Shown here piece after piece: positions 44,636 through 55,406 of a stretch of DNA of 64,000 nucleotides (the stretch's first letter is position 1; every line of letters starts with the position of its first letter). Origin of the DNA: Hyphomicrobiales bacterium (GTDB taxonomy: Bacteria > Pseudomonadota > Alphaproteobacteria > Rhizobiales > Ancalomicrobiaceae); NCBI GenBank assembly GCA_021286855.1, contig JAJTBO010000013.1, positions 1 to 64,000 of the forward strand, read 5' to 3'. The position numbers were made by a program, and so were the translations under genes. The notes under the pieces were generated by a model. It was not told where the DNA came from. It did not search any database and saw only the letters and a program-made list of their open reading frames with translations.

Positions 44636-45544
44636 ATGTCGGTCGCACGTCACACCCATCTCAAGGCGCTCGAGGCGGAATCGATCCGCATCCTGCGCGA
44701 GGTCGCCGCCGAATTCCGCAATCCGGTGATGCTCTATTCGATCGGCAAGGACAGCGCGGTGATGCTGCATCTGGCGATGAAGGCGTTTCATCCCTCGAAG
44801 CCGCCGTTTCCGCTCCTGCACGTCGACACGACCTGGAAGTTTCGCGAGATGATCGCGTTTCGCGACGAGACCGCGAAGCGCCTCGGGCTCGATCTCCTGG
44901 TGCACGTCAACGAGGACGGGGTGAAGGCGGGGGTGACGCCGTTCAGCCACGGCTCGTCGGCCTACACCCACGTCATGAAGACGGAAGGGCTGAAGCAGGC
45001 GCTCGACAAATGGGGCTTCGACGCGGCCTTCGGCGGCGCGCGGCGCGACGAGGAGAAGAGCCGAGCGAAGGAGCGGATCTTCTCCTTCCGCTCCGCGAGC
45101 CACGCCTGGGATCCGAAGACCCAGCGGCCGGAGCTCTGGAACCTGTGGAACGCGCGGGTCGGCCCGGGCGAATCGATCCGCGCCTTTCCGCTGTCGAATT
45201 GGACCGAACTCGACATCTGGCAATACATCGCGGCGGAGAAGATCCCGATCGTGCCGCTCTATTTCGCCGCCGAACGACCGGTGGTCGAGCGAAACGGCAT
45301 GTTGATCATGGCCGACGACGCGCGGCTCGAACTCGCGCCGGGCGAGCGGATCGAGACGCGGCGCATCCGCTTCCGCACGCTCGGCTGCTGGCCGCTGACC
45401 GGCGCGATCGAGAGCGACGCGACGACCCTGCCGGAGATCGTCCGCGAGATGCTGATCGCCCGCACCTCGGAGCGGCAGGGCCGCCTCATCGACCACGACG
45501 AGGCCGGTTCGATGGAGAAGAAGAAGCGCGAGGGGTACTTCTGA
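44636..45544 (+). CDS. cysD: CysD, sulfate adenylyltransferase subunit 2
   Basis: The 302-residue protein has the PP-loop-type [13 protein letters not shown] near residues 35-47, and the [12 protein letters not shown] and [17 protein letters not shown] segments typical of CysD. With the CysN GTPase it forms APS from sulfate and ATP in assimilation. It overlaps the cysNC start as TGATG. The ATG gives the family start region [10 protein letters not shown]. Confidence 0.95.
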   Translation: MSVARHTHLKALEAESIRILREVAAEFRNPVMLYSIGKDSAVMLHLAMKAFHPSKPPFPLLHVDTTWKFREMIAFRDETAKRLGLDLLVHVNEDGVKAGVTPFSHGSSAYTHVMKTEGLKQALDKWGFDAAFGGARRDEEKSRAKERIFSFRSASHAWDPKTQRPELWNLWNARVGPGESIRAFPLSNWTELDIWQYIAAEKIPIVPLYFAAERPVVERNGMLIMADDARLELAPGERIETRRIRFRTLGCWPLTGAIESDATTLPEIVREMLIARTSERQGRLIDHDEAGSMEKKKREGYF

Positions 45545-47454
45545 TGAACGCGGTTCCCGACAATCTGCCCGGCCGCGACGTCGCGGGCCTCCTCGCCGAA
45601 CAGGAGACGAAGTCGCTCCTGAAGTTCCTCACCTGCGGTTCGGTCGACGACGGCAAGTCGACGCTGATCGGGCGGTTGCTCTACGACGCCAAACAGGTGT
45701 TCGACGACCAGTTCGCCGCGGTCGCCCGCGACAGCCGCCGCTTCGGCACGGTCGGCGAGGAGGTCGATCTGGCGCTGCTGCTCGACGGGCTCGAGGCGGA
45801 GCGCGAACAGGGCATCACCATCGACGTGGCGCATCGTTACTTCACCACGGCGAAGCGCAAGTTCATCGTCGCCGACACCCCCGGCCACGAGCAGTACACC
45901 CGCAACATGGCGACCGGGGCGTCGACCTCGGATCTCGCGGTGATCCTGGTCGACGCGCGCGCCGGCCTCGTCACCCAGACGCGGCGGCATGCCTACATCG
46001 TCTCGACGCTCGGCATCCGGCACGTCGTGCTCGCCGTCAACAAGATCGATCTGGTCGACTTCTCGGGAGAGCGGTTCGAGGAGATTTCGACGGCCTTCGC
46101 CGCGTTCACCCGCGACTTCGGCTTTTCGAGCGTCCAGGCGATCCCGGTCTCGGCGCGCTACGGCGACAACGTCTCGGCGCGATCGGCGCGGATCGACTGG
46201 TACGACGGGCCGACCCTGATCGAGCATCTGGAGAGCGTCGACGTGCGCTCTTCGACGGCGGCGAAGCCGTTTCGGATGAGCGTTCAGTGGGTCAATCGGC
46301 CGAACCTCGACTTCCGCGGCTTCTCCGGCACGATCGCCTCCGGGCGAATCCGGCCGGGCGAGCCGATCGTGGTGGCGAAGTCGGGCAAGACCGCGAAGGT
46401 CGCGCGGATCGTCACCTACGACGGCGACCTCGAAGAGGCGGAGGCCGGCGAGGCGGTGACGCTGACGCTCGACGAGGAGATCGACATCTCCCGCGGCGAT
46501 CTCCTCGCCGATCCGAAGGCGCGGCCGACGGTCGACGACGGTTTCGTGGCGAAGCTCGTCTGGATGGCGGAGGAGCCGCTCACCGGCGGCCGGGCGCTGC
46601 TCGTCAAATGCGGCGCGAAGACCGTCGCGGCCACGGTCGCGGCCGTTCGCCACGATATCGACGTGGAGAGCCTCGCCGAGCGGCCGAGCCGGCAACTGGC
46701 GCTCAACGCGGTGGCGCGGGTCGAGCTGCGGCTCGCCGAGGCGATCGCCTTCGATCCTTACGACGAGGACCGGGAGACCGGGGCCTTCGTGCTGATCGAT
46801 CGGCTGACGAACGCCACGGTGGCGGCGGGGATGATCGAGGCCGGGCTCGGGCGCGCCACCAACGTGCATCGACAGGCGACGAAGGTGACGCGGGAGGTTC
46901 GCGCGAGCCAGAAGGGGCAGCGGCCGAAGGTGGTGTGGTTCACCGGGCTCTCCGGCGCGGGCAAGTCGACGATCGCCGATCTCACCGAACAGAAGCTGGT
47001 GGCGGCGGGACGGCACACCTATCTGCTCGACGGCGACAATCTGCGCCACGCCCTCAACCGCGATCTCGGCTTCTCCGATCGCGATCGCGCCGAGAACATC
47101 CGCCGCGTCGCGGAGGTGGCGAAGCTGATGGCCGACGCCGGCCTGATCGTGCTGGTCTCGTTCATCTCGCCGTTCCGCGCCGAACGGGCGGCGGCGCGAG
47201 CGACGATCGGCGAGGCCGACTTCGTCGAGGTCTTCGTCGACACGCCGCTCGAGGTCTGCGAGGCGCGCGACGCCAAGGGGCTCTACGCGCGGGCGCGGGC
47301 CGGCGAGATCGCCAACTTCACCGGTCTCACCTCGCCCTACGAACCGCCGGAACGACCGGATCTGAGGATCGAGGGGGCGCGCGTCGACGCGGAGGCGGCG
47401 GCGGAAGCGGTGGTCGCGGCGATCCTCGGGGCGAGCGAAGACTGGTCGATCTGA
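45544..47454 (+). CDS. cysNC: CysNC, fused sulfate adenylyltransferase GTPase and APS kinase
   Basis: The 636-residue bifunctional enzyme has an EF-Tu-like GTPase half with GSVDDGKST (32-40), DTPGHEQYT near 115-123 and NKIDLVD near 169-175. From about 460 an APS kinase domain follows with GLSGAGKST and [10 protein letters not shown]. CysN drives APS formation; CysC makes PAPS. The fusion is common in Rhizobiales. Confidence 0.95.
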   Translation: MNAVPDNLPGRDVAGLLAEQETKSLLKFLTCGSVDDGKSTLIGRLLYDAKQVFDDQFAAVARDSRRFGTVGEEVDLALLLDGLEAEREQGITIDVAHRYFTTAKRKFIVADTPGHEQYTRNMATGASTSDLAVILVDARAGLVTQTRRHAYIVSTLGIRHVVLAVNKIDLVDFSGERFEEISTAFAAFTRDFGFSSVQAIPVSARYGDNVSARSARIDWYDGPTLIEHLESVDVRSSTAAKPFRMSVQWVNRPNLDFRGFSGTIASGRIRPGEPIVVAKSGKTAKVARIVTYDGDLEEAEAGEAVTLTLDEEIDISRGDLLADPKARPTVDDGFVAKLVWMAEEPLTGGRALLVKCGAKTVAATVAAVRHDIDVESLAERPSRQLALNAVARVELRLAEAIAFDPYDEDRETGAFVLIDRLTNATVAAGMIEAGLGRATNVHRQATKVTREVRASQKGQRPKVVWFTGLSGAGKSTIADLTEQKLVAAGRHTYLLDGDNLRHALNRDLGFSDRDRAENIRRVAEVAKLMADAGLIVLVSFISPFRAERAAARATIGEADFVEVFVDTPLEVCEARDAKGLYARARAGEIANFTGLTSPYEPPERPDLRIEGARVDAEAAAEAVVAAILGASEDWSI

Positions 47455-47507
47455 AGTCGCGGGCGACGACGTCGTCGGCGCGCGGCCGAGATCGGCGTCA
47501 ACCTTTC

Positions 47508-47613
47508 GCCGAAAGCGGGAACGGTTCGGCGACGAATCGGAAGAGTCCAGATGTTCGCCTCGTGTTCTCTCGAGCGCTCGTGGCGAACGCGGGGCGGGCA
47601 TCGAGATCTCGAG
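47508..47613. repeat. Intergenic repeat copy A
   Basis: This copy aligns without gaps to copy B at 48009-48114, offset exactly 501 bp, over about 106 bp. Shared blocks include CGAAAGC, CGGCGACGAATCGGAA, GGATGTTCGCC-like and CGAGATCTCGAG. Confidence 0.65.
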
Positions 47614-47750
47614 ACGGTGGGTCCGCCGTCCCAGGCGCGAACCGGACCCCGGGGAAAGGACCGCGTTTCGAAACGGCACGCGGGCGGTGCGCCCGACTAC
47701 GGCCCCTGCCGCGGTCGTGGGAGCGAAGCGCTGCGCGCGTTGATGAACCG

Positions 47751-47830
47751 GCGAAAGTGGGAACGCTTCGGCGACGAATCACCGACGGGGCGATGTTGCG
47801 GGTCCGTTCGCTCGAGATGTCGTAGCGATG
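47751..47830. repeat. Intergenic repeat copy C (partial, diverged)
   Basis: This copy shares GCGAAAGTGGGAACG and TTCGGCGACGAATC with copy A, then decays; the 3' part keeps CTCGAGATGTCGTAGCG. A GATGAACC just before it also follows copy B. Confidence 0.5.
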
Positions 47831-48008
47831 ACGATCTCGGTCGCAGGATCTTGCCCTGCCGGTGTGGCTGGGCTTCGTTTCGCGCCGGTCCGCTGTTCAG
47901 ACTTGCGTCCCGAAACGGAACTCGCCGGGTCCAACGCCCGAAATTCGGCAATTCTCGAGAGGCGGTAAACGTCGCCCGTAGCCGTGCGAGGACGGACGTC
48001 AGGAGCGT

Positions 48009-48114
48009 GGCGAAAGCCCGAACGAAGCGGCGACGAATCGGAATATGTCGGATGTTCGCCTTTCGTTCTTACAAAGTGTCGTGGCGCGGAGCGCCGAGAG
48101 GGCGAGATCTCGAG
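48009..48114. repeat. Intergenic repeat copy B
   Basis: This is the direct repeat of copy A with substitutions but no indel. It lies just upstream of the DUF3108 stop region. The family may be wider in the genome; this window shows three copies. Confidence 0.65.
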
Positions 48115-48186
48115 CGCGCGGATGAACCCGGCGTGGCGGCGAGCGTCGGCGCGGCAAGGACTTCGTGCCGGTTCGGGACGGCCGTC

Positions 48187-48993
48187 TCAGGGCGCGGCGG
48201 CGATCGAGACCAGATGGGTTCGGACCGTTCCGATCATGGTGCCGACGTGGGCGTCGATCGGGATCCACAGGTCGCGGTCGGGGAGACGGGCGAAGCGGAT
48301 CTCGACGTCGCGGTTCTCCGCCATGTAGCGGACCGAGCGATGGCCGGAGCGGTGGCCGGCGATCGGAACCCAGCGGGCGGCGCAGACGGCGACCGGGCCG
48401 CGCAGGCCGGCGGGGGCTTCGTCGAGGATCTTCTCGGTTGCGAGGCGGACGTCCCAGCGGCTCCAGCCGTCGAAGACCGCGAGGCTGCGGTCGCAGACGG
48501 CGGCGGGGGCGATCGAGCCGGGCAGCAGGGCGGCGGAGAGCGGGTCGGAGACGCCGCGGCGGTGCTCCGGGCCGACCGGCACGATGTCTTCGCCGGTCTT
48601 GGCGGGCGGTTCGACCGAGAGGTGAGAAACCGCGCCGCCGGACAGCGTCATGTCGACGTCGAAGGGGGTGTCGCCCTTGCGCTCGATCAGACGATAGGCA
48701 TGCGGCCGCGGGTGGCCGCGGACGAGCCGTCCGGAGGCGGCGAGCGTGCCGTCGGCGGAGGCGAAGATGCCGGCGAGGCCGACGGTGCGCCAGGCGACGT
48801 CGACGGCGTAGCGGCCGGCGCGGTCGTCGAAGCCGACGTCGGCCTCGGCGAGCGGCAGGCCGGCCAGCGAGAGGTCGTAGACGAGGCGGGCCGACGGCTG
48901 CGCGGCCTCCGCCGCGACGGCGACGCCGCTCGGCGGCGGCGAGACCGCGAGGAGAAGAGCGAGGAGGGCGAGGCGGAGACGAGGCGGCGACAT
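48187..48993 (-). CDS. DUF3108 exported protein (paralogue 1)
   Basis: The 268-residue protein has a signal peptide (about 1-27) and the DUF3108 pattern: LVYDLSLAGLPLAEADVGF near 37-55, an RGVSDPLSAAL block near 146-156, and DGWSRWDVRL. The family is periplasmic and of unknown function, with a predicted beta-barrel-like fold. A second DUF3108 gene is at 50307-51176. It is divergent from rpmB. Confidence 0.85.
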   Translation of the reverse strand: MSPPRLRLALLALLLAVSPPPSGVAVAAEAAQPSARLVYDLSLAGLPLAEADVGFDDRAGRYAVDVAWRTVGLAGIFASADGTLAASGRLVRGHPRPHAYRLIERKGDTPFDVDMTLSGGAVSHLSVEPPAKTGEDIVPVGPEHRRGVSDPLSAALLPGSIAPAAVCDRSLAVFDGWSRWDVRLATEKILDEAPAGLRGPVAVCAARWVPIAGHRSGHRSVRYMAENRDVEIRFARLPDRDLWIPIDAHVGTMIGTVRTHLVSIAAAP

Positions 48994-49110
48994 CGACGTC
49001 CTTCGTGGGTTTCGAGCGCCGAGTTCCGGCTCTTCGGCGGAGGTTCGGCGAGCAAGCCGGCGAATTTTCGACCGGCCGCAGCGCGCGCCCGCGAGACCGC
49101 GCCTCGAGGC

Positions 49111-49139
49111 TTGACGCTTCCGTCCTCGAACACTATAGG
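49111..49139 (+). promoter_or_regulatory. Sigma-70-like promoter for rpmB
   Basis: TTGACG (49111-49116) and TATAGG (49134-49139) are separated by 17 bp. This is the best sigma-70-type promoter seen in the window and suits a ribosomal protein gene; the leader is about 70 nt. Confidence 0.65.
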
Positions 49140-49217
49140 AGAGCGACTTTTTCCGACACCTCGTGAGACGTGGAACCCGGCTCCTGATCGGACCGGCCTC
49201 GAAAGGGATATGACATC

Positions 49218-49511
49218 ATGGCTCGCCGCTGCGAACTGACCGGCAAGGCTGTCCTGACCGGCAACAACGTCAGCCACGCCAACAACAAGACCCGTCGGCG
49301 CTTCCTGCCCAACCTCGTGTCCGTGACGCTGATCTCGGACGCGCTGAAGCAGAACGTGCGCCTGCGCATCTCGGCCGCCGCCCTGCGTTCGGTCGAGCAT
49401 CGCGGCGGCATCGACGCGTTTCTGGCGAAGGCTTCCGATCTCGAACTGTCGCCGCGCGCGCGCCTCCTGAAGCGTCAGGTCGCTCAGGCGCAGGCCGGAG
49501 CGGCCGCGTGA
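49218..49511 (+). CDS. rpmB: Ribosomal protein L28
   Basis: The 97-residue protein starts [20 protein letters not shown], the standard L28 N-terminus, and contains [11 protein letters not shown]. It is part of the large ribosomal subunit. It overlaps the following transporter gene by ATGA-type spacing (start at 49508). Confidence 0.96.
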   Translation: MARRCELTGKAVLTGNNVSHANNKTRRRFLPNLVSVTLISDALKQNVRLRISAAALRSVEHRGGIDAFLAKASDLELSPRARLLKRQVAQAQAGAAA

Positions 49512-50212
49512 TCGATCGACGGTCTGCGGTCTTCGGGACCGATGGCGCCGCCCCGGGGCTTCCCGCGGGCGGCGTTCCACGTTCGGCCTGGGTCACGGCG
49601 ATCGCCGCGATGGTGCTGGTCGTGGTGTCCTCGAACGTCGCGGTCCAGTATCCGGTCCAGGCGACGATCGGCGGGCTCGATCTCGCCGATCTCCTGACCT
49701 GGGGCGCCTTCACCTATCCGGCCGCCTTCCTGGTCACCGACCTCACCAACCGGCGCTTCGGCGTCGCGGCGGCGCGGCGGGTGATCTTCGTCGGTTTCGT
49801 GATGGCCGTCGTCCTGTCGATGGCGCTCGCCACGCCTCGGATCGCGATCGCCTCGGCGACCGCCTTCCTGGTCGGGCAGTTGCTCGACGTGACGGTGTTC
49901 GATCGGCTGCGCCGGGCGCGCTGGTGGAAGGCGCCGTTCGTCGGCTCGCTGCTCGGTTCGGCGACCGACACGACGGCGTTCTTCTCGCTCGCCTTCGCCG
50001 GCGCCTTCGGGTGGCTGGGCGGCGCCGACGCCTTTTCGCAGGAGAGCGCGTCGCTCCTCGGCGTCTTCTCTCTCGAGACGGCGCGTTGGGTGAGCTGGGC
50101 GGTCGCCGACTTCTCGGTCAAGCTCGGCTTCGCGGCGCTGTTCCTGGCGCCCTATCGGCTGCTGATGAACGTGCTGTGGCCGATCCCGGACCGGGCGCCG
50201 GCGGCGGCCTGA
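49508..50212 (+). CDS. VUT/YhhQ family queuosine-precursor transporter
   Basis: The 234-residue membrane protein has six or so helices and the family motifs [12 protein letters not shown] near 37-48, [17 protein letters not shown] near 69-85 and [12 protein letters not shown]. YhhQ proteins import 7-cyano-7-deazaguanine for queuosine synthesis. It is co-transcribed with rpmB and followed by a terminator. Confidence 0.88.
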   Translation: MIDRRSAVFGTDGAAPGLPAGGVPRSAWVTAIAAMVLVVVSSNVAVQYPVQATIGGLDLADLLTWGAFTYPAAFLVTDLTNRRFGVAAARRVIFVGFVMAVVLSMALATPRIAIASATAFLVGQLLDVTVFDRLRRARWWKAPFVGSLLGSATDTTAFFSLAFAGAFGWLGGADAFSQESASLLGVFSLETARWVSWAVADFSVKLGFAALFLAPYRLLMNVLWPIPDRAPAAA

Positions 50213-50246
50213 GCGGGGCGGCCGACGAGTTTTCTGTCCAAGAATG

Positions 50247-50276
50247 CGAAAGCCCCGGAGCGATCCGGGGCTTTCG
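50247..50276. terminator. Terminator between the convergent transporter and DUF3108 genes
   Basis: A perfect 13-bp stem (CGAAAGCCCCGGA with TCCGGGGCTTTCG) with a GCGA tetraloop lies in the convergent gap and may work for both strands. Confidence 0.75.
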
Positions 50277-50306
50277 TCGTTCGAGGCGACGCGTCGGCGT
50301 TCGGGA

Positions 50307-51176
50307 TCAGTCGCGGGAGGGGATCGAGCCGGTGGTCGCGGCGGTCTCCTGGCCCTTCACCTGGAAGGCGTGGGCGTAGACCTGGAGCAGGCCGACGGGC
50401 GTGCCGACCACGACCTTGTAGGGGATCATCATACGGGCGTCGCCGGCCGGCACGAACCAGATCGAGAATTCGAGATTGCGCTCGAACTTCTCTTCTTCCG
50501 GGGTGAGCGGGCGATAGCCGGCGATCGGGCGATAGGCGACGGCGCAGACCAGCGCCGGGCCGGAATAGCCCTGCTTGCCCTGCACCTCCATGCGTGTGCC
50601 GTAGGTCATGCGCAGGTCGTAGCGGACGCGGCCGTCGAAGACGTGGGCGGTCTGATCGCAGTTCGACTGGGCCATCGGATCCTGGCCGGCGACGACCGGC
50701 AGGACGAAGGCGGCGAGCGGATCGATGACGCCGCGCTTGTGTTCGGGTTTCAGCGGGATGCGCTGGTCCCAGCCGCGGAAGTGGAGTTCGGTGGCGCTCA
50801 CCGAGTTCACGTTGGCGCCGGAGAAGCTCATGTCGACGTGATTCGGCTCGGGGCCGCCGTCGATCCTGAGATCGTAGTCCTTCGACTGCCGGCTGCGGGC
50901 GGCGACGCGGCCGGAGGCGGTCGCGGTCGCCTGCCGATTGGCGACGACCTGCGCGAGACCGCGCACCTGGGCGGCGAGTTCGGCGCGCCAGTCGCCGCTC
51001 TCGGCCGTGGTGAAGGTCAGGGTTCCGGAGCCGACGGGGAAGCCGGCGAGGGTCGCGGCATAGGTCGCCTCGACGGTCGCGCCGGCGGCGGCGGGGGCCG
51101 CCGCGGCGCAGATCAGGGCCAGAGCCGAGGCCGCGGTCCCGAACAGGGAATTGCGACGGGCAAACATACCGAACAC
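50307..51176 (-). CDS. DUF3108 exported protein (paralogue 2)
   Basis: The 289-residue protein has a signal (about 1-31), then VEATYAATLAGFPVGSGTL near 35-53, RGVIDPLAAFVLP near 147-159 and VFDGRVRYDLRM, all shared with the paralogue at 48187-48993. The function is unknown. Its promoter lies after the phytase-like terminator. Confidence 0.85.
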   Translation of the reverse strand: MFGMFARRNSLFGTAASALALICAAAAPAAAGATVEATYAATLAGFPVGSGTLTFTTAESGDWRAELAAQVRGLAQVVANRQATATASGRVAARSRQSKDYDLRIDGGPEPNHVDMSFSGANVNSVSATELHFRGWDQRIPLKPEHKRGVIDPLAAFVLPVVAGQDPMAQSNCDQTAHVFDGRVRYDLRMTYGTRMEVQGKQGYSGPALVCAVAYRPIAGYRPLTPEEEKFERNLEFSIWFVPAGDARMMIPYKVVVGTPVGLLQVYAHAFQVKGQETAATTGSIPSRD

Positions 51177-51230
51177 CTCCGTCTCCCTCGGCGGGACGCA
51201 CGCGAAATCATTCCACGCGCCCGTCCACGG

Positions 51231-51255
51231 AAATGGGGGCGCCTCGCCCCCATTT
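51231..51255 (-). terminator. Terminator of the cobS-cobT-phytase operon
   Basis: A perfect 11-bp stem (AAATGGGGGCG with CGCCCCCATTT) with a 3-nt loop starts 15 nt after the phytase-like stop; AT pairs at its base give a U-containing tail. Confidence 0.75.
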
Positions 51256-51269
51256 GTGGAGGGGTAACC

Positions 51270-52352
51270 TTATCGAAGCGTTAATCGCGGCGTCCTTTCG
51301 GTGGCCTCGTCGAGAAGACGGAAGCGCAGCAGGACGGTGCGTTGCAGCCAAAAGAAATTGTCGTCGGACATCAGGGTCAGGATCACGCCGCCGTCGGGGG
51401 CGACGTCGACGGCGAGCCCCTCCATGTTGTCGATCTCGTCGAAGCCGCCGCCGGTCAGCAACACTTCCGGCTCGATCGTGCGATCGGGGACGAGGTCGCG
51501 GGCGGCGACGCGGACGAGGCGCATCTCGGGCCGGCCCCACCAGGCGAGCCGGCGTTGCAGCGCCAGGAGATCGCCGGAGGGAGCGAAGACGGCGTCGGTG
51601 ACGGCGAAGCCGTCGTGGGCGGCGAGGCGGAAACGGCCGACGTCGCGGCCCTCGAAGATCCAGCCGGGGTTCGACGTCGCGCCGGGCGAAGCGGTCTCGG
51701 CGATCGCCACCAGCCGGCCGTCGGGCGCGTTCGCCAGCGCCTCGAGGCCTTCGTTCGCCGGTAGATCGCGGATATCGCGGGGGATCGGCAGGGGGCGGCC
51801 GGGCGCGGCGAGAAGACCCTCCGGCGAGGCGGCGCGATAGGCGAGGATGCGGTGATGATGCTCGAAGCCGACCCGGGCCTGCCAAGCGCCGTCGGCGGGC
51901 CAGAGGGCCAGGCTCTCGGCGTCGCGGTTCCACTTGCCGCGCAAGGGGCGGCCGTTCTCGTCGAGGAGCGGCGCGATCGTCGCCTCGCGGATCGCGAGGG
52001 GACGGCCGAGTGCGTCGGCGTCGAGGCGCGCGGCGAGCCAGGAGCCCTCGTCGCCGATCGCCAGCAGACGGCGGCCGTGGTCGAAGCTGCGCAGACCGGA
52101 CCAGCCGCCGAAGGCGGGATCGCGGCTGGTCAGCGTCAGACCGCCGAGAAACTCCAGCGATCCGAAGCGCGTCCGGTCGGCCTCGCCGGGGCGGAAGGCG
52201 GCGATCGGCCGGCTCTCGACCACGATCGGATGGGCGGCGGGCGGGGCCGCTTCGACGTCGCTCGCGCCGAAGGGGCCGCGCGCGATCAATGCGACCACTA
52301 CGGCCGCGGTCGCGGCGACACCGGCGAGGGCGAGACGCCGCCGCGATCTCAT
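51270..52352 (-). CDS. Exported esterase-like phytase family protein
   Basis: The 360-residue protein has an N-terminal signal or anchor (about 7-26) and a propeller-like fold with LEFLGGLTL near 67-75, ERDAESLAL-like [11 protein letters not shown] near 140-150 and [13 protein letters not shown] near 304-316. It matches the esterase-like activity of phytase family. The substrate is unknown. It overlaps cobT by ATGA, a common arrangement in Rhizobiales. Confidence 0.85.
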   Translation of the reverse strand: MRSRRRLALAGVAATAAVVVALIARGPFGASDVEAAPPAAHPIVVESRPIAAFRPGEADRTRFGSLEFLGGLTLTSRDPAFGGWSGLRSFDHGRRLLAIGDEGSWLAARLDADALGRPLAIREATIAPLLDENGRPLRGKWNRDAESLALWPADGAWQARVGFEHHHRILAYRAASPEGLLAAPGRPLPIPRDIRDLPANEGLEALANAPDGRLVAIAETASPGATSNPGWIFEGRDVGRFRLAAHDGFAVTDAVFAPSGDLLALQRRLAWWGRPEMRLVRVAARDLVPDRTIEPEVLLTGGGFDEIDNMEGLAVDVAPDGGVILTLMSDDNFFWLQRTVLLRFRLLDEATERTPRLTLR

Positions 52353-54226
52353 CGGCGACGGGCGCCGGCGCGGCGGCCGGTGGGCTCGTCGCGGGCGTTT
52401 TCGTCGAAGAGGGACGCGAGTTGGTCGGTCATGGCGCCTGCCAGCTCCTCGGCATCGACGATGGTCACGGCGCGGCGATAGTAACGCGTCACGTCGTGGC
52501 CGATGCCGATGGCGATCAGTTCCACCGGCGACCGCGTCTCGATTTCCTCGATGACTCGGCGCAGGTGGCGTTCGAGATAATTGCCCGGGTTGACCGACAG
52601 GGTCGAGTCGTCCACGGGCGCGCCATCGGAGATCATCATCAGAATGCGGCGGCTCTCGGGCCGACCGAGCAGGCGCTCGTGCGCCCAGGCCAGCGCCTCG
52701 CCGTCGATGTTCTCCTTGAGGAGCCCTTCGCGCATCATCAGGCCGAGATTGCGGCGCGAGCGCCGCCACGGCGCGTCGGCGGCCTTGTAGACGATGTGGC
52801 GCAGGTCGTTGAGCCGGCCCGGGGTCGCCGGCTTGCCGGACTGGAGCCAGGATTCGCGCGACTGACCGCCCTTCCAGGCCTTGGTGGTGAAACCGAGGAT
52901 CTCGACCTTGACGCCGCAACGCTCCAGCGTCCGGGCGAGAATGTCGACGCAGGTCGCCGCCACGGTGATCGGGCGGCCGCGCATCGACCCGGAATTGTCG
53001 ATCAGCAGGGTGACGATGGTGTCGCGGAAATCGGTGTCGCGCTCGCGCTTGAAGGAGAGCGGGGCCATCGGATCGATGACGACGCGGACGAGGCGCGCGG
53101 TGTCGAGCACGCCCTCCTCGAGGTCGAACATCCAGGACCGATTCTGCTGCGCCATCAGCTTGCGCTGAAGGCGGTTGGCGAGACGGGCGACGGCGCCCTG
53201 GAGCGGCGCGAGCTGCTTGTCGAGATAGGCGCGCAGGCGATCGAGCTCGGGGCCCTCGCAGAGCTCCTCGGCGCGGATTTCTTCATCGAACCGGTTGGTG
53301 AAGACCTTGTAGTCGTCGAGCGGCCGGTTGGAGAGCGGATGGTCAGGGCGGCGAGCCTCCGACGCCGCGTCGGTCTCTGTTCCGTCGGCCTCGGCCGCCT
53401 CGTCGGAATAGCCGTCGGCGGCCTCGGCGTCGCCTTCTTCCTGGTCTTCGCCGGCGGTCTCGGAGGCGGAAGCCTCGGAGCGGTCGGAGCCGTCCTGCTC
53501 TTCGGGCTCGCCGGCCTGTTCCTCGCCGTCGCCTTCGTTCTCGTTCGCGCCTTCCTGTTCCTCGCTCTCCTCGGGCTCGTCGGCGAGGTCCTCGGCCATG
53601 TCGAGGGCGGAGAGGAGGTCGCGGACGACGTGCGCGAAGGCGCGCTGATCCTCGGCGGCGGTCTCCAGCCGATCGAGCGCGGCCATCGCCTTGTGCTCGA
53701 TCTGCGGCCGCCACAGCTCGACGATCTTCGTCGCCGAAGGTGGCGGCGCCATGCCGGTCAGGCGTTCGCGCACCAGGAGGGCGAGGGCGTCGGCGAGCGG
53801 GGCCTCGGAGAGATCGGTGGCGGCGTCGGCGTGCGCCTTGGCGTAGCGCGCCTCCAGCATCGCGGCGATGTTGGCCTTGACGCCGGCCATGCGGCGGGAG
53901 CCGACCGCCTCGCAGCGAGCCTGTTCGATCGCATCCCAGGCGACGCGGGCGTCGTGGCCCTCGGGCATGAAGGCGCGATGGACGGCGGCGTCGTGGACGG
54001 CGAGGCGCAACGCCATCGAATCGGCCTGACCGCGCAACACCCGGGCCTCTTCGCGCGACAGCTTGCGGGTCGGCTCGGGCAGGCGGGCGGTGTGGCCGGT
54101 CAGGACTGCGCGATCGGCGCCGAAGGCGACCTCGAGTTCCGGCACGCGCGAAATCGCCCGCATGCAGGCGGCGAGCGCCTGCTTGAAGGGTTCGTTCGGC
54201 GGCGGCGACTTGTCCTTGGGGGCCAT
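52349..54226 (-). CDS. cobT: CobT, aerobic cobaltochelatase subunit
   Basis: The 625-residue protein has a very acidic middle (about 210-290, Glu/Asp-rich) and a C-terminal VWA domain with MIDAS DNSGS near 414-418. With CobS it forms the AAA+/VWA engine that drives cobalt insertion by CobN in B12 synthesis. CobN is not in the window. An 18-bp gap separates it from cobS. Confidence 0.95.
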   Translation of the reverse strand: MAPKDKSPPPNEPFKQALAACMRAISRVPELEVAFGADRAVLTGHTARLPEPTRKLSREEARVLRGQADSMALRLAVHDAAVHRAFMPEGHDARVAWDAIEQARCEAVGSRRMAGVKANIAAMLEARYAKAHADAATDLSEAPLADALALLVRERLTGMAPPPSATKIVELWRPQIEHKAMAALDRLETAAEDQRAFAHVVRDLLSALDMAEDLADEPEESEEQEGANENEGDGEEQAGEPEEQDGSDRSEASASETAGEDQEEGDAEAADGYSDEAAEADGTETDAASEARRPDHPLSNRPLDDYKVFTNRFDEEIRAEELCEGPELDRLRAYLDKQLAPLQGAVARLANRLQRKLMAQQNRSWMFDLEEGVLDTARLVRVVIDPMAPLSFKRERDTDFRDTIVTLLIDNSGSMRGRPITVAATCVDILARTLERCGVKVEILGFTTKAWKGGQSRESWLQSGKPATPGRLNDLRHIVYKAADAPWRRSRRNLGLMMREGLLKENIDGEALAWAHERLLGRPESRRILMMISDGAPVDDSTLSVNPGNYLERHLRRVIEEIETRSPVELIAIGIGHDVTRYYRRAVTIVDAEELAGAMTDQLASLFDENARDEPTGRRAGARRR

Positions 54227-54244
54227 CGGCGCTTCGGCCTCGCC

Positions 54245-55231
54245 TCAGCTCAGAACGACGTTGACGGCGCTCTCCGGCAGTTCCTTGCCGAAACAGCGCT
54301 GATAGAACTCGGCGACCTTCGGCCGCTCGGTCTCGTCGCACTTGTTGAGGAAGGTGACGCGCAGGGCGAAGCCGAGGTCGCCGAAGATCTCGGCGTTCTC
54401 CGCCCAGGTGATCACCGTGCGCGGGCTCATCACGGTGGAGAGCTCGCCGGCGACGAAGGCGTTGCGGGTCATGTCGGCGACGCGGACCATCTTGGAGACG
54501 GTGTCGCGGCCCTCCGGCGTCTCGAAGTGCTTGGCCTTGGAGAGGACGATGCCGACCTCTTCGTCGTGCGGCAGGTAGTTCAGCGTGGTGACGATCGACC
54601 AGCGGTCCATCTGGGCCTGGTTGATCTGTTGAGTGCCGTGATAGAGGCCGGAGGTGTCGCCGAGGCCGATGGTGTTCGCCGTGGCGAACAGGCGGAAGGC
54701 CGGATGCGGCTTGATCACCCGGTTCTGGTCGAGCAGCGTCAGGCGGCCGGAGGACTCGAGCACGCGCTGGATGACGAACATCACGTCCGGGCGACCGGCG
54801 TCGTATTCGTCGAAGACCAGGGCGACGTTGTTCTGATAGGCCCAGGGCAGGATGCCGTCGCGGAATTCGGTGACCTGCATGCCGTCGCGGACGACGATCG
54901 CGTCCTTGCCGATCAGGTCGATGCGGGAGATGTGGCTGTCGAGGTTGACGCGCACGCAGGGCCAGTTGAGGCGGGCGGCGACCTGCTCGATGTGGGTCGA
55001 CTTGCCGGTGCCGTGGAAGCCGGTGACCATGACGCGGCGGTTTCTGGCGAAGCCGGCGAGGATGGCGAGCGTGGTGTCTCGGTCGAAGAGATAGTCCGGA
55101 TCGATGTCGGGGACGTGCTCGTTCGCCTCGGCATAGCCCAGAACGGTGAGGTCGCTGTCGAAACCGAAGGTGTCACGGACGGAGACGGGAGTGTCGGGCA
55201 GGCCGACGGGCTTCTCGGATTCGCTCATCAT
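54245..55231 (-). CDS. cobS: CobS, aerobic cobaltochelatase AAA+ subunit
   Basis: The 328-residue protein has Walker [10 protein letters not shown] near 73-81, Walker [10 protein letters not shown] near 137-145 and ends with the family C-terminus. It works with CobT and CobN to insert cobalt into hydrogenobyrinic acid diamide. It leads the cobS-cobT-phytase operon, with about 175 bp upstream to the J-domain gene. Confidence 0.95.
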   Translation of the reverse strand: MMSESEKPVGLPDTPVSVRDTFGFDSDLTVLGYAEANEHVPDIDPDYLFDRDTTLAILAGFARNRRVMVTGFHGTGKSTHIEQVAARLNWPCVRVNLDSHISRIDLIGKDAIVVRDGMQVTEFRDGILPWAYQNNVALVFDEYDAGRPDVMFVIQRVLESSGRLTLLDQNRVIKPHPAFRLFATANTIGLGDTSGLYHGTQQINQAQMDRWSIVTTLNYLPHDEEVGIVLSKAKHFETPEGRDTVSKMVRVADMTRNAFVAGELSTVMSPRTVITWAENAEIFGDLGFALRVTFLNKCDETERPKVAEFYQRCFGKELPESAVNVVLS

Positions 55232-55406
55232 TCCTCCGTCCCGGCCGAAGCGTCGCTCGCGCCGCGCGCGAAAGGGGACGCCGGTCGGGGGTCGTCGTTG
55301 CGGTCGATCCGCACTCTAGCCGGGGGAGAAGGCGCGCACCAGTCGTGCCGTCGTCATCCCTGCCGCTTCGCGAGGCATGCATGACGTCCATGCGTCGTTC
55401 GCCGGT

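Larger units (their letters stand above)
47455..48186. other. 732-bp intergenic region with degenerate repeats
   Basis: No supported gene lies between cysNC and the convergent DUF3108 gene. Short open frames here share the peptide-like run RRTSxxFRFVA only because they cover copies of the same repeat. A 14-bp palindrome CGACGACGTCGTCG lies at 47464-47477. Confidence 0.6.

Noticed and set aside
47498-48268. Three short minus-strand open frames with the shared run RRTSxxFRFVA
   Set aside because: The similarity comes from the repeat copies; the frames lack ribosome sites and typical codon bias and overlap the end of a real gene.
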